Of a DNA stretch of 27,313 bases, positions 18,033-25,409 are shown piece by piece. Position numbers and translations under genes: made by a program. The notes under the pieces are model-generated. The model searched no databases. It had not been told where the DNA came from and saw only the letters and a list, made by a program, of their open reading frames with translations. Each line of letters starts with the position of its first letter. Positions within the stretch are counted from its first letter, which is position 1. Origin of the DNA: a virus; the IMG/VR virus record IMGVR_UViG_3300042883_000687, positions 1 to 27,313 of that record, one strand, 5' to 3'.

Positions 18033-19859
18033 ATGGCGTATTCGATTAATAAAACAGACGGGACATTATTAGCTACTGTAGCTGATGGTCAAGTTGATGA
18101 CTTAACAACTGACATTACCTTGATAGGAAAAAATTACAGTGGCTTTGGTGAATCGTTAAATGAAAATTTTATAAAACTTTTAGAAAATTTTGCAAGCACT
18201 AGTAGACCTGAGAACCCAATTAGAGGTCAAATATGGTATGATGCCAGCGAAGCAAAACTAAAAGTTTACACTGGCACAGGATTTGTTCCAGTAAGCTCGG
18301 CTAGTATTTCAAATTCTCAACCGGCCCAACCAGGCGCCGGAGATCTATGGTTTAACAACATTAGCAAACAATTATACTTCTATGACGGCGTTGGCTTTAT
18401 TTTGCTTGGTCCTGCTTATTCTCAGGCACAAGGACTTAGTGGATTCAAAGTTGAAACAATTTTAGATTCGTTAAATGCATCACGAGTTGTTACATATCTA
18501 TATGACAACGGTGTTTTATTAGGTATTTTTTCTAAAGATACATTTACACCAAAATTAAATATTGAAGGTTTTAGTGGAAGCATTATTCCAGGATTTAATG
18601 CAGGCACACTAGCAGGCATAAAATTCAATGTTACAGCAACCAACGCAGATCGACTTGATAATGTTACTGCATCTCTTTATGCTCGGCGCGATCAAGCAAA
18701 CAATTTTGCAGAACCGTTAATTATTACCAACAACAGCGGACTTAATGTAGGAGTTGGTACCGAGGGAGCATTCAACGTTGCTGCCGGTAATGTAAGATTA
18801 TACAACACAGCTTCGAATAAAAATCTCAGTTTTGCTGTGCAAAAAGGAGTTGTGAGTGAAACAGCAGTTAATATTATCGCTCCAACTCGAGAAGTAAAAA
18901 TTTATGATGGATTCACTGACAGCTTAACAACAGTTGGTGGTAATCTTACAGTGGTAGGCGATCTTGTGGTTCAAGGAAATACTACCACGATTAATACAAA
19001 TGTACTTACTATCGAAGACAAAAATATTGTGTTGGCAGCCACAGGTGACAGTTCAGCAGGAACTGATGTAAATGCAGACGGCGGCGGTATCATACTGCGA
19101 GGAACTACAGATCACGAATTTTTGTGGAACGGCCCTCAAACTTCATGGGATAGCACTGAACATATCAATCTAGTTACAGGTAAAGCATATAAAATTAATG
19201 GTAATGAAGTAATAACGGCAACACAATGTTTTTCAAGTTCTTTTCCTAATTTAAACAATGTAGGAACTTTAATAAATTTGTCAGTAGACAACGTTTTTAT
19301 AGACAATCAAAGAATATCTACCACAAGTTCTAACGATCTAGAACTAGCACCAGATGGTAGTGGAAATATTGTATTAATTGGTTCTCCGTTGCTGACAGGA
19401 TTGATTACTACTAGTCAAAATTCACCTGTACAAACCACTGAAAATACTGGATCAATTGGCACTGCATTGGGTGCTACTGAATTATCTGAAGCTACAAACA
19501 AGAAATATGTTTTGAATGTGGTAAGAACTCGATCGCTAGTATTCAGTATAGATATATCAGATTTTCCAACAGATGGCGACATTGCTATAATTTTAACAAG
19601 TTTAGCTCCTGTAAACGAATACGAAAACGGCACATTAGCTAGGATTTTGTGTACAAGACTGTCAAATATAAGTTCTACTGCTACTACCAGTCTCGGAGCG
19701 CCATCTACTGCTGAATTTGTCACTCCAACAGGTACAGCATTTGCTATAACAAATCAAACAATTGTAAGTCCTATTACTATTGGTGCACAACCTATCAGCG
19801 TTTTTAGAACTGTTAAAACTTTTATACTACAGGCAGGTGTCTGGACATTTAGCTCTTAA
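18033..19859 (+). CDS. Tail fibre/adhesin paralogue 2 with a distinct C-terminus (608 aa)
   Basis: The N-terminus carries the shared domain (GKNYSGFGESLNENFIKLLE, RGQIWYDASEAKLKVYTG, GDLWFNNISKQLYFYDG), followed by a second shared part with LGIFSKDTFTPKL. The shaft includes VVGDLVVQGNTTTINTNVLT and IEDKNIVLAATGDSSAG, then ADGGGIILRGTTDHEFLWNG. I recall this block from fibre proteins of T4-like cyanophages and pelagiphages. The C-terminal ~130 residues, ending VKTFILQAGVWTFSS, match neither the collar tip of the gene before nor the tip shared by the two genes after. AAAGGA at 18021-18026 sits six bases before the ATG. Its role is inferred as a structural adhesin of the adsorption apparatus. 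The receptor-binding part is probably the unique C-terminus. Confidence 0.8.
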   Translation: MAYSINKTDGTLLATVADGQVDDLTTDITLIGKNYSGFGESLNENFIKLLENFASTSRPENPIRGQIWYDASEAKLKVYTGTGFVPVSSASISNSQPAQPGAGDLWFNNISKQLYFYDGVGFILLGPAYSQAQGLSGFKVETILDSLNASRVVTYLYDNGVLLGIFSKDTFTPKLNIEGFSGSIIPGFNAGTLAGIKFNVTATNADRLDNVTASLYARRDQANNFAEPLIITNNSGLNVGVGTEGAFNVAAGNVRLYNTASNKNLSFAVQKGVVSETAVNIIAPTREVKIYDGFTDSLTTVGGNLTVVGDLVVQGNTTTINTNVLTIEDKNIVLAATGDSSAGTDVNADGGGIILRGTTDHEFLWNGPQTSWDSTEHINLVTGKAYKINGNEVITATQCFSSSFPNLNNVGTLINLSVDNVFIDNQRISTTSSNDLELAPDGSGNIVLIGSPLLTGLITTSQNSPVQTTENTGSIGTALGATELSEATNKKYVLNVVRTRSLVFSIDISDFPTDGDIAIILTSLAPVNEYENGTLARILCTRLSNISSTATTSLGAPSTAEFVTPTGTAFAITNQTIVSPITIGAQPISVFRTVKTFILQAGVWTFSS

Positions 19860-19877
19860 GTTAAATACATAAGGAGC
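19852..19877 (+). promoter_or_regulatory. Candidate SD-covering hairpin before fibre gene 3
   Basis: GCTC-TTA at 19852-19858 pairs with TAAGGAGC at 19870-19877 with one bulged G at 19873: seven pairs and an 11-base loop. The right arm contains the whole ribosome site AAGGAG (19871-19876) of the gene starting at 19884. The left arm overlaps the TAA stop (19857-19859) of the upstream gene, so a terminating ribosome would open the hairpin, which suggests translational coupling. The stem is short and could be chance. Confidence 0.4.
19860..19867 (+). promoter_or_regulatory. Weak late-promoter-like box GTTAAATA in the hairpin loop
   Basis: Six of eight bases match TATAAATA, including the TAAATA core. 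It lies in the loop of the hairpin before gene 19884. At the usual late-promoter spacing the transcript would start near 19873, inside the ribosome site, which argues against it being a working promoter for this gene. Confidence 0.15.
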
Positions 19878-19883
19878 GAATCA

Positions 19884-21695
19884 ATGCCATACATCATAAA
19901 CAAATATAACGGGTCAGAACTTGTTGTTCTTCAAGACGGAACTTTAGATACTTCTACAAGTATTGGTTTACTTGGTAGAAATTATGTGGGCTACGGTGAA
20001 GTACAGAACGAAAATTTTCTATTTCTTTTAGAAAATTTTGCTGGAACAAATCCTCCTGCTCGTGCTGTAGAAGGGCAAACCTGGTACGACAGCGTCAACA
20101 ACAAATTAAATACCTATGATGGAACCAATTGGGTGCCTGTTGGGGCTGCTACAGCTTCAGAAAATGCACCATCCGGCCCAACTGAAGGTGCTCTTTGGTT
20201 TAAAATATCAACCAAACAATTGTATGTTTATTCTAATATATCGGGATGGATACTTGTAGGACCTGAGGGAGTATCTGGTTTTGGTGAAACAAGAATCAAA
20301 GCAGCAATTTTAAGAGATATTAACAGTGTTAATCATGCAGTATTATTAGTATTAGTTAATGATGAAGTATTGTCTATCCACAGTTCAGATACTTTTACAA
20401 TCAATGCGTTGGATGCCATTACGGGATTTAATGAATTACAAAAAGGTGTCACTCTTTCAACAAACACTGTAATTGCTGGTAGTGTTTTGGGTAATTCGAC
20501 CACCGCAACAAGGTTACAGACCGGAAGATTTATCAACGGTGCATACTTTGATGGCAATAATGACATTACCATTACTTCTAATACTTCTGCTATTCTTACC
20601 AGAGGTACATATTTAACAGGTAATAATTTCAACGGTAGCACTGCTACTACTTGGGAAGTAGATGCATCGTCAGCAAACACTATAGGTAAGGTTGTAGCTA
20701 GAGATAGCACCGGTAGTTTTGCTGGTGGAACAATCACAGCTGATCAATTTATAGGTCCTTTGATAGGCAATGTTACTGCAATATCTGGTACCAGTACATT
20801 TTACAGTCTTGTAGCTAACAACATACAAGGGTTTACATTCAGCGGACTTGCAGCACAGGCCAGCACGTTAGCGCCCGGAAGAGCCATTAACGGTGTGCAG
20901 TTTAACGGATCGCAAGATATCATAGTCACAGCCGCAGCCGGTACTTTGAGTGGAGCAACATTGGCTTCTGGAGTAATAAATTCTTCATTGACCTCAGTGG
21001 GAACATTGGCAGGGGTCTCAGTTACAGATACGGGAGCAACAATAGGAGATGCAGGAGAAATACATTTGTTTATAAATGGCAACGCTCCTACTCTAGCTAT
21101 TACTAACGGTCTAGGATTTGCAATCACTATCAATGATGCGTTTCAAACTGGAGATGAAGCAAGTTTTGAATTTATCAGCAGTTCAGTGGCTCTAGCAAAC
21201 GGCGGCACATCAGATCCTACTTTTGTAGGAGATGCTAATAGTAAATGCAATATAGGACTACCAGGACGAACGTTTGGCAGCGTATATGCAGATATTTTTA
21301 ACGGTGTTGCTACCAGCGCACAATATGCTGACCTAGCTGAAAATTACATAGCAGACGCAGAATATGCCCCGGGCACATTGTTGGAATTTGGTGGAGAATT
21401 TGAAGTTACACTTGCACAAGATGGTACTAACAGAGTAGCCGGAGTTGTTACTACAAATCCTGCTTATTTGATGAATAGTAACTGTCAAGGCACATATGTG
21501 GCAGCTGTAGCATTACAGGGAAGAACACCCTGTAAAGTTAAAGGCCCGATAAGAAAGGGTGATATGTTGATCAGCGGAGGAAACGGTTTTGCTAGAACTA
21601 GTCAAACTCCACAAATGGGCACTGTAATAGGCAAAGCACTTGGTGATTTTGACGGGCAAGAAGGTGTAATCGAAGTTGCTGTGGGTAGATTATAA
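19884..21695 (+). CDS. Tail fibre/adhesin paralogue 3 with G2-peptidase/chaperone-like C-terminal tip (603 aa)
   Basis: The shared N-terminal domain is clear: GRNYVGYGEVQNENFLFLLE, then VEGQTWYDSVNNKLNTYDG, then EGALWFKISTKQLYVY. The shaft contains fibre-type beta repeats such as FINGAYFDGNNDITIT and AINGVQFNGSQDIIVTAAAG. From about residue 474 the tip reads GVATSAQYADLAENYIAD, then RVAGVVTTNPAYLMNS, then VKGPIRKGDMLISGGNGFA. This module is shared with the next gene and is common in T4-like marine phage fibres. It resembles, from memory, the Peptidase_G2 type of self-cleaving or chaperone-like tail-fibre end; no cleavage residues are assigned. AAGGAG at 19871-19876 is a strong ribosome site with seven-base spacing, but it is covered by a candidate hairpin. 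The stop is a tandem TAATAA. Confidence 0.82.
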   Translation: MPYIINKYNGSELVVLQDGTLDTSTSIGLLGRNYVGYGEVQNENFLFLLENFAGTNPPARAVEGQTWYDSVNNKLNTYDGTNWVPVGAATASENAPSGPTEGALWFKISTKQLYVYSNISGWILVGPEGVSGFGETRIKAAILRDINSVNHAVLLVLVNDEVLSIHSSDTFTINALDAITGFNELQKGVTLSTNTVIAGSVLGNSTTATRLQTGRFINGAYFDGNNDITITSNTSAILTRGTYLTGNNFNGSTATTWEVDASSANTIGKVVARDSTGSFAGGTITADQFIGPLIGNVTAISGTSTFYSLVANNIQGFTFSGLAAQASTLAPGRAINGVQFNGSQDIIVTAAAGTLSGATLASGVINSSLTSVGTLAGVSVTDTGATIGDAGEIHLFINGNAPTLAITNGLGFAITINDAFQTGDEASFEFISSSVALANGGTSDPTFVGDANSKCNIGLPGRTFGSVYADIFNGVATSAQYADLAENYIADAEYAPGTLLEFGGEFEVTLAQDGTNRVAGVVTTNPAYLMNSNCQGTYVAAVALQGRTPCKVKGPIRKGDMLISGGNGFARTSQTPQMGTVIGKALGDFDGQEGVIEVAVGRL

Positions 21696-21697
21696 TA

Positions 21698-21738
21698 AAT
21701 CTACTCAGATAAATAATAGAATAATATTGGAGTAGATT
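21698..21738 (+). promoter_or_regulatory. Perfect 9-bp SD-sequestering hairpin before fibre gene 4, with a late-promoter-like box in its loop
   Basis: AATCTACTC at 21698-21706 is an exact inverted repeat of GAGTAGATT at 21730-21738. The right arm covers three bases of the GGAG ribosome site (21729-21732) and ends one base before the ATG at 21740. The 23-base loop holds GATAAATA. A read-through transcript would fold and mask the ribosome site. A transcript starting from the loop box would lack the left arm and stay open. Confidence 0.6.
21708..21715 (+). promoter_or_regulatory. Probable T4-type late promoter GATAAATA
   Basis: Seven of eight bases match the T4 late box TATAAATA, with only the first base differing. 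T4 late boxes sit about six bases before the start of transcription. That predicts a start near 21721, downstream of the left hairpin arm and upstream of GGAG at 21729. The spacing suits expression of the fibre gene at 21740. Confidence 0.5.
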
Positions 21739-21739
21739 G

Positions 21740-23488
21740 ATGGCATATCAAGTAGACAGATTTAATGGCACGTTTTTAGTCTCAGTAGAAGACGGTACCA
21801 TTGATACCACTACTGATCTACGCTTCTTAGGTAAAAATTACGCAGGCTATGGCGAAGTACAGAACGAAAATTTCTTACACCTTTTAGAGAATTTTGCCAA
21901 TACTTCTGCTCCACCAAGAGCTGTACTAGGTCAAGTTTGGTACGACAGTGCAAACAAAAAGATTAAATTTTATGATGGATCTAGATTTAGAACATCTGGC
22001 GGATCTGAAGTTAGTGCAACAGCACCTTCTGGACTTGTTGCAGGAGATTTTTGGTTAGATACTACTACTGAACAATTGTATGTATCTAATGGCACTTCCT
22101 TTGTGCTAGTAGGACCTCAAATTGCAGAGGATCCCGGCGCTACCGCTGTAGAAGTAGTAGTTGTTAAAGATACTAGTAATGTAAATCACACAATTATTAA
22201 ATTCACTGTCAGCAGCGATACGCAATATATAATGAGCAAGACTGCGTTTACGTTGAATCCGTTAGTAAACCCTATTACCGGTTTTAGTGAAATCAAGAAA
22301 GGTCTTACTTTAATCAATACTCCGTCTACCGGAGTAACTACAGATGATCATATTCATTGGGGCACAGCTTCAAATGCAGCTAAACTAGGAGGATTTGCAG
22401 CCAATGAATATCTAAGAAATACCAATGCACTGTTTCCAAACGGTGCTAAGTTTTATGATGTTGGTTACACTTTGGGTGATACTGATGATTTAAAAGTGTT
22501 TGTCGAATCCGGTGATCAACCTATTATTTCTAATCAATTAGGATCTTCTGGATCTCAAACAATCACAGTAAGAATTGTGACATCTGGCGGCGATAGAGAC
22601 TATATATTTGGTGCAGATGCCATTTACCCAGAAACAAACAATGCAAGAAATCTAGGTGCTACTTCTTCAAGATGGGCCACAGTGTTTGCCACTACATTTA
22701 ATGGCGCACTCACTGGCAACGTTACTGGTAATGTGACTGGCAACGTTACTGGTAATGTGACTGGGTCAGTTAACGGATCGTTGACTGGTAATATAATTTC
22801 GTCCACAGGAGTTACTGTATTAAATTCTGGCGCAGGCGCAGGCACAGCAGTATATGTAGGATCGGTTAACGGAACTGCTAGTAACGCTTTGCAATTAAAC
22901 AGTAAAACTCAAGATGCTACTGCCACTGCTGATACCATTGCTCTTCGAGATGCTAGCGGTAATCTAGTAGCCAATCAATTCACAGGTACTGCTACTCAGG
23001 CAAACACATTGTTGTGGAACGGCTCGTATAGAACAGCAGCTAGTACTTCAACAGCTAACACAGTTGTAATTAGAGATGCAAGTTCTAATATATATTGTAA
23101 TGTTTTAAACGGAACTGCTACTTCAGCACAGTACGCTGATCTTGCAGAAAAATATCTCGCAGATCAAGAATACGATACTGGAACAGTAGTAGTTGTAGGT
23201 GGAGAAAAAGAAGTCACTGCCAGCACCTGGGGTAAACGTGCCATTGGCGTAGTCAGTGCTAATCCTGCATTTATGATGAATCGAGATCTAGAAGGCGGCA
23301 CTTACATTGCCCTTAAAGGCAGAGTTCCAGTAAAAATAATAGGATCGGTTAAAAAGGGAGACAATCTAATAGCAGCCAATGACGGGTGTGCTTCTGTAGC
23401 AGTTCACCATTCTAGTGAAGTGTTTGCAGTTGCATTAGAATCTAATAGCAATACAAGTGTAAAACTTGTTGAAGCTGTAATATTGTAA
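21740..23488 (+). CDS. Tail fibre/adhesin paralogue 4 with G2-peptidase/chaperone-like C-terminal tip (582 aa)
   Basis: The shared N-terminal domain is GKNYAGYGEVQNENFLHLLE, LGQVWYDSANKKIKFYDG and GDFWLDTTTEQLYV. It is closest by eye to paralogue 3. The shaft has a TGNV-type repeat run near residues 325-350, encoded by a 24-base tandem repeat, and NARNLGATSSRWATVFATTF, a common fibre turn. From about residue 459 the tip reads GTATSAQYADLAEKYLAD, RAIGVVSANPAFMMN and VKIIGSVKKGDNLIAANDG. It is homologous to the tip of paralogue 3 but clearly diverged. ATG 21740 is chosen over TTG 21737 because it gives seven-base spacing from GGAG. It is probably a trimeric fibre or adhesin. Expression is likely to be late and possibly hairpin-controlled. 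Confidence 0.82.
   Translation: MAYQVDRFNGTFLVSVEDGTIDTTTDLRFLGKNYAGYGEVQNENFLHLLENFANTSAPPRAVLGQVWYDSANKKIKFYDGSRFRTSGGSEVSATAPSGLVAGDFWLDTTTEQLYVSNGTSFVLVGPQIAEDPGATAVEVVVVKDTSNVNHTIIKFTVSSDTQYIMSKTAFTLNPLVNPITGFSEIKKGLTLINTPSTGVTTDDHIHWGTASNAAKLGGFAANEYLRNTNALFPNGAKFYDVGYTLGDTDDLKVFVESGDQPIISNQLGSSGSQTITVRIVTSGGDRDYIFGADAIYPETNNARNLGATSSRWATVFATTFNGALTGNVTGNVTGNVTGNVTGSVNGSLTGNIISSTGVTVLNSGAGAGTAVYVGSVNGTASNALQLNSKTQDATATADTIALRDASGNLVANQFTGTATQANTLLWNGSYRTAASTSTANTVVIRDASSNIYCNVLNGTATSAQYADLAEKYLADQEYDTGTVVVVGGEKEVTASTWGKRAIGVVSANPAFMMNRDLEGGTYIALKGRVPVKIIGSVKKGDNLIAANDGCASVAVHHSSEVFAVALESNSNTSVKLVEAVIL
22712..22764 (+). repeat. 24-bp tandem repeat (2.2 copies) in the shaft of fibre gene 4
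   Basis: ACTGGCAACGTT plus ACTGGTAATGTG forms a 24-base unit at 22712-22735, repeated exactly at 22736-22759 and continued by ACTGG. Each half is also an imperfect 12-base repeat, so the protein reads TGNV four times and then continues into related TGSV/TGNI units. The run stays in frame, so copy-number change would lengthen or shorten the shaft by 4- or 8-residue steps. Confidence 0.85.
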
Positions 23489-23497
23489 GGATTTAAA

Positions 23498-24406
23498 ATG
23501 GCCGCAGGTACAGGATTAATAATTGAAGCAGTAGACTATAATACAATAAGAACAAAAATTATTGGTATTATGGGAACAGGGGCTGGCCAATCAGGCTACG
23601 GCCAAACACTGCTGAGTTCTCCTGTGGCCTTTGGCAATACAGTAACAAAAGCACAATGGGACAATTTGAGATTTGACATATTTAATGCTAGACTTCATCA
23701 AGATGGAGTATCACCGACAATTGTTACTGCTACCTCAGGACAACCTGTACGATACGGGGCAGGGCATCCCAACAATCAATATAACACTCAAGCAGATACC
23801 GCAATTGCAAATAAATTTAATATAGGTACCGGTCAATTTGTTATTGAGTCAGCTACGTCGGCTACTCGAACCACAGCATGGAATTCCAGTCTTACAGCAA
23901 CAGTGACAGTAACCTTTGCTACCGCTGATCAAGCTCGTCACTTTTTTAACAGCGGCAGTAAGGTAAGATGTTCAAGTTCTAGAACAGGCGGCACAGCAAG
24001 CCCGCAAAATTCTTCATGGTCAAACATATTAGATTCCGCTGGAACCGTGGCGTTTGGCGGAAACACCGCAGTATTAAATTTTTACAATTTAACAAATAGT
24101 TACCAAACATTTTTTACTTTGAGCTCAAGTGCCCCGTATACATCAAATCAATATAGAATTGAAGTGGTTTCTAACGTGGCCGATAATAGCATAGGCGGAG
24201 CCACTACTTTAACTTTTAGAGTCACTTACACTGATACCTATACATATGGTGGCGGCGGCAGCCCAAGTTTTCCAGATAATGTTGATGGTACATTAATTCT
24301 TACTGTGGATGAATTAAGAGCATCCGGCACACTACAACCATTAGGCACCGGCCCATTTGTTATAACAAGACCTGGTTACTCCATCTCTGGTATATCTGGC
24401 TCTTAA
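23498..24406 (+). CDS. Conserved phage protein of unknown function, tandem duplicate A (302 aa)
   Basis: I do not recognise a named function. The protein starts MAAGTGLIIEAVDYNTIR and then has SGYGQTL, QWDNLRFDIFNARLHQDG, FNIGTGQF, HFFNSGSKVRCSSSRTGG, NVDGTLILTV and a C-terminal FVITRPGYSISGI. The next gene has the same elements in the same order, so the two are paralogues. Composition is Ser/Thr/Gly/Asn-rich and beta-like, without signal peptide, membrane segment or catalytic motif. Proteins of this type occur near fibre genes in aquatic T4-like phages, as I recall. Placed directly after the fibre genes, with AAGGA before the ATG, it is probably a virion-associated protein such as a fibre tip, adaptor or decoration. 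That role is inferred from context. Confidence 0.78.
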   Translation: MAAGTGLIIEAVDYNTIRTKIIGIMGTGAGQSGYGQTLLSSPVAFGNTVTKAQWDNLRFDIFNARLHQDGVSPTIVTATSGQPVRYGAGHPNNQYNTQADTAIANKFNIGTGQFVIESATSATRTTAWNSSLTATVTVTFATADQARHFFNSGSKVRCSSSRTGGTASPQNSSWSNILDSAGTVAFGGNTAVLNFYNLTNSYQTFFTLSSSAPYTSNQYRIEVVSNVADNSIGGATTLTFRVTYTDTYTYGGGGSPSFPDNVDGTLILTVDELRASGTLQPLGTGPFVITRPGYSISGISGS

Positions 24407-24412
24407 CACCCG

Positions 24413-24420
24413 TATAAATA
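24413..24420 (+). promoter_or_regulatory. T4-type late promoter TATAAATA before gene 24448
   Basis: This is an exact match to the T4 late-promoter box recognised by the gp55 sigma factor with gp33 and the gp45 clamp. It lies in the 41-base gap between two convergent-in-direction structural genes. The predicted transcript start is near 24426, which leaves both purine-rich ribosome-site candidates (24430-24435 and 24437-24442) in the leader. Confidence 0.75.
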
Positions 24421-24445
24421 GTCTTATGAAAAGGATTAAGGACTA
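24419..24445 (+). promoter_or_regulatory. Candidate SD-covering hairpin overlapping the late promoter
   Basis: TAGTC-TTA at 24419-24426 pairs with TAAGGACTA at 24437-24445, with one bulged G at 24440 and a 10-base loop: eight pairs. The right arm includes TAAGGA, the ribosome site six bases before ATG 24448. The left arm begins in the last two bases of the late box and ends at the predicted transcript start, so late transcripts would lack it. A second AAAGGA in the loop could allow partial bypass. Confidence 0.45.
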
Positions 24446-24447
24446 CA

Positions 24448-25353
24448 ATGGCTGTTAATGATCTTATAAAGACCACAGACTACAATAATTTACGTGCTAA
24501 CATAATTGATATTATTGGCAACGGTTCTGCTACCTATGGGTACGGTCAAACTCTACAAAGTTCAGCCAAAGTCAATCATGAAAAAATCAGTCAAACTGAC
24601 TGGGATCTTTTAAGATTTGATATTGTTAATTCTCGAACACACCAAGATGGAGTAGCGCCAACAATTACTGATATTAACGAAGGCCAGATTCTTTCTTTTA
24701 CCAATAATACACAGTACAGTGGCCTAATCACTACCGCTGTAGCAAATAGATTCAACATAGGTTCGGGTAGATTTTTAACAGAAAGTGCAGTAAGTTCTAC
24801 TAGATCCACACCATGGAATACTTTAGTTGTGTGTGAAATCACAGCAACTTTTGCCAACGCCGATTTATGTCGTTGGTTCTTTAATAGTGGTGGACAGATT
24901 AGAATTCAATCTTCAAGAATCGACGGAGCCGCTACTGCTCAAAACAGTGATTGGTCTAATTTAACTACCTCCGCTGGAATGCAGGCATTCGGAAGCCAAA
25001 CCCCATCGGCTGGATTTAGTCCAATGAACGGTCAAAATTTTTATAGATTAACAAACTCTTATCAAAATTTTTACACGTTATCCTCATCCGCTCCATATTC
25101 GGCAAATAGTTATAATTTAGATGCTAAATGCGATGTTGCAGATAATTCTGCTGGCACAGCTACCACTGTGTTTATTCGAGTTAGATTTATTGACAATTAC
25201 ACTGATCCAGGATCTCCTGCACCAGGCGATGACGTTGACGGAACATTAACAGTCACAGTTACTGAAAAAAGAGCCACGGGATCTTTAGTTCCGTCTGGGA
25301 CTTTTACCATCACTAGACCCACATATTCAATTACCGCAATCGGCGGAACATAA
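24448..25353 (+). CDS. Conserved phage protein of unknown function, tandem duplicate B (301 aa)
   Basis: This is a paralogue of the gene before it. It shares, in order: DYNNLRANIIDIIG, YGYGQTL, DWDLLRFDIVNSRTHQDG, FNIGSGRFLTES, WFFNSGGQIRIQSSRIDG, NFYRLTNSYQNFYTLSSSAP, DVDGTLTVTV and FTITRPTYSITAI. Length is nearly identical (301 against 302), and divergence is spread along the whole protein, so the duplication is not recent. No enzyme motif, signal peptide or membrane segment is seen. Unlike its partner it has its own exact late promoter and a candidate hairpin over its ribosome site, so the two copies may be expressed at different levels. A virion-associated role is inferred from position after the fibre genes. 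Confidence 0.78.
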   Translation: MAVNDLIKTTDYNNLRANIIDIIGNGSATYGYGQTLQSSAKVNHEKISQTDWDLLRFDIVNSRTHQDGVAPTITDINEGQILSFTNNTQYSGLITTAVANRFNIGSGRFLTESAVSSTRSTPWNTLVVCEITATFANADLCRWFFNSGGQIRIQSSRIDGAATAQNSDWSNLTTSAGMQAFGSQTPSAGFSPMNGQNFYRLTNSYQNFYTLSSSAPYSANSYNLDAKCDVADNSAGTATTVFIRVRFIDNYTDPGSPAPGDDVDGTLTVTVTEKRATGSLVPSGTFTITRPTYSITAIGGT

Positions 25354-25371
25354 TTTTTCATCAACAACAGC

Positions 25372-25390
25372 AGCATATAAATAATATGCT
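25372..25390 (+). promoter_or_regulatory. Perfect 7-bp inverted repeat enclosing a late promoter
   Basis: AGCATAT at 25372-25378 is the inverted repeat of ATATGCT at 25384-25390, with AAATA between. The late box TATAAATA (25376-25383) lies inside it, so the box itself is partly stem and partly loop. The repeat does not cover the GAGG ribosome site at 25400-25403. It could be a weak RNA hairpin in read-through transcripts, a protein-binding palindrome, or chance in AT-rich DNA. Confidence 0.4.
25376..25383 (+). promoter_or_regulatory. T4-type late promoter TATAAATA before gene 25410
   Basis: This is an exact match to the T4 late box, in the intergenic gap after the second ~300-residue protein. 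The predicted transcript start is near 25389, leaving GAGG (25400-25403) in a short leader. It would drive the small protein gene and the two coupled glycosyltransferase-like genes as one late unit. Confidence 0.75.
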
Positions 25391-25409
25391 ACTATAACTG
25401 AGGATGATT

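Noticed and set aside
21737-21739. TTG as start of fibre gene 4
   Set aside because: The ATG immediately after it has better spacing from GGAG and gives the MAYQV start that matches the MAYS/MPYI starts of the paralogues.
25404-25406. ATG 25404 as start of the 116-residue protein
   Set aside because: GAGG directly abuts it with no spacing. ATG 25410 has a proper six-base gap.
15268-25409. Intrinsic terminators in intergenic gaps
   Set aside because: The hairpins found are followed by start codons rather than T-runs and cover ribosome sites, so they do not fit terminators.
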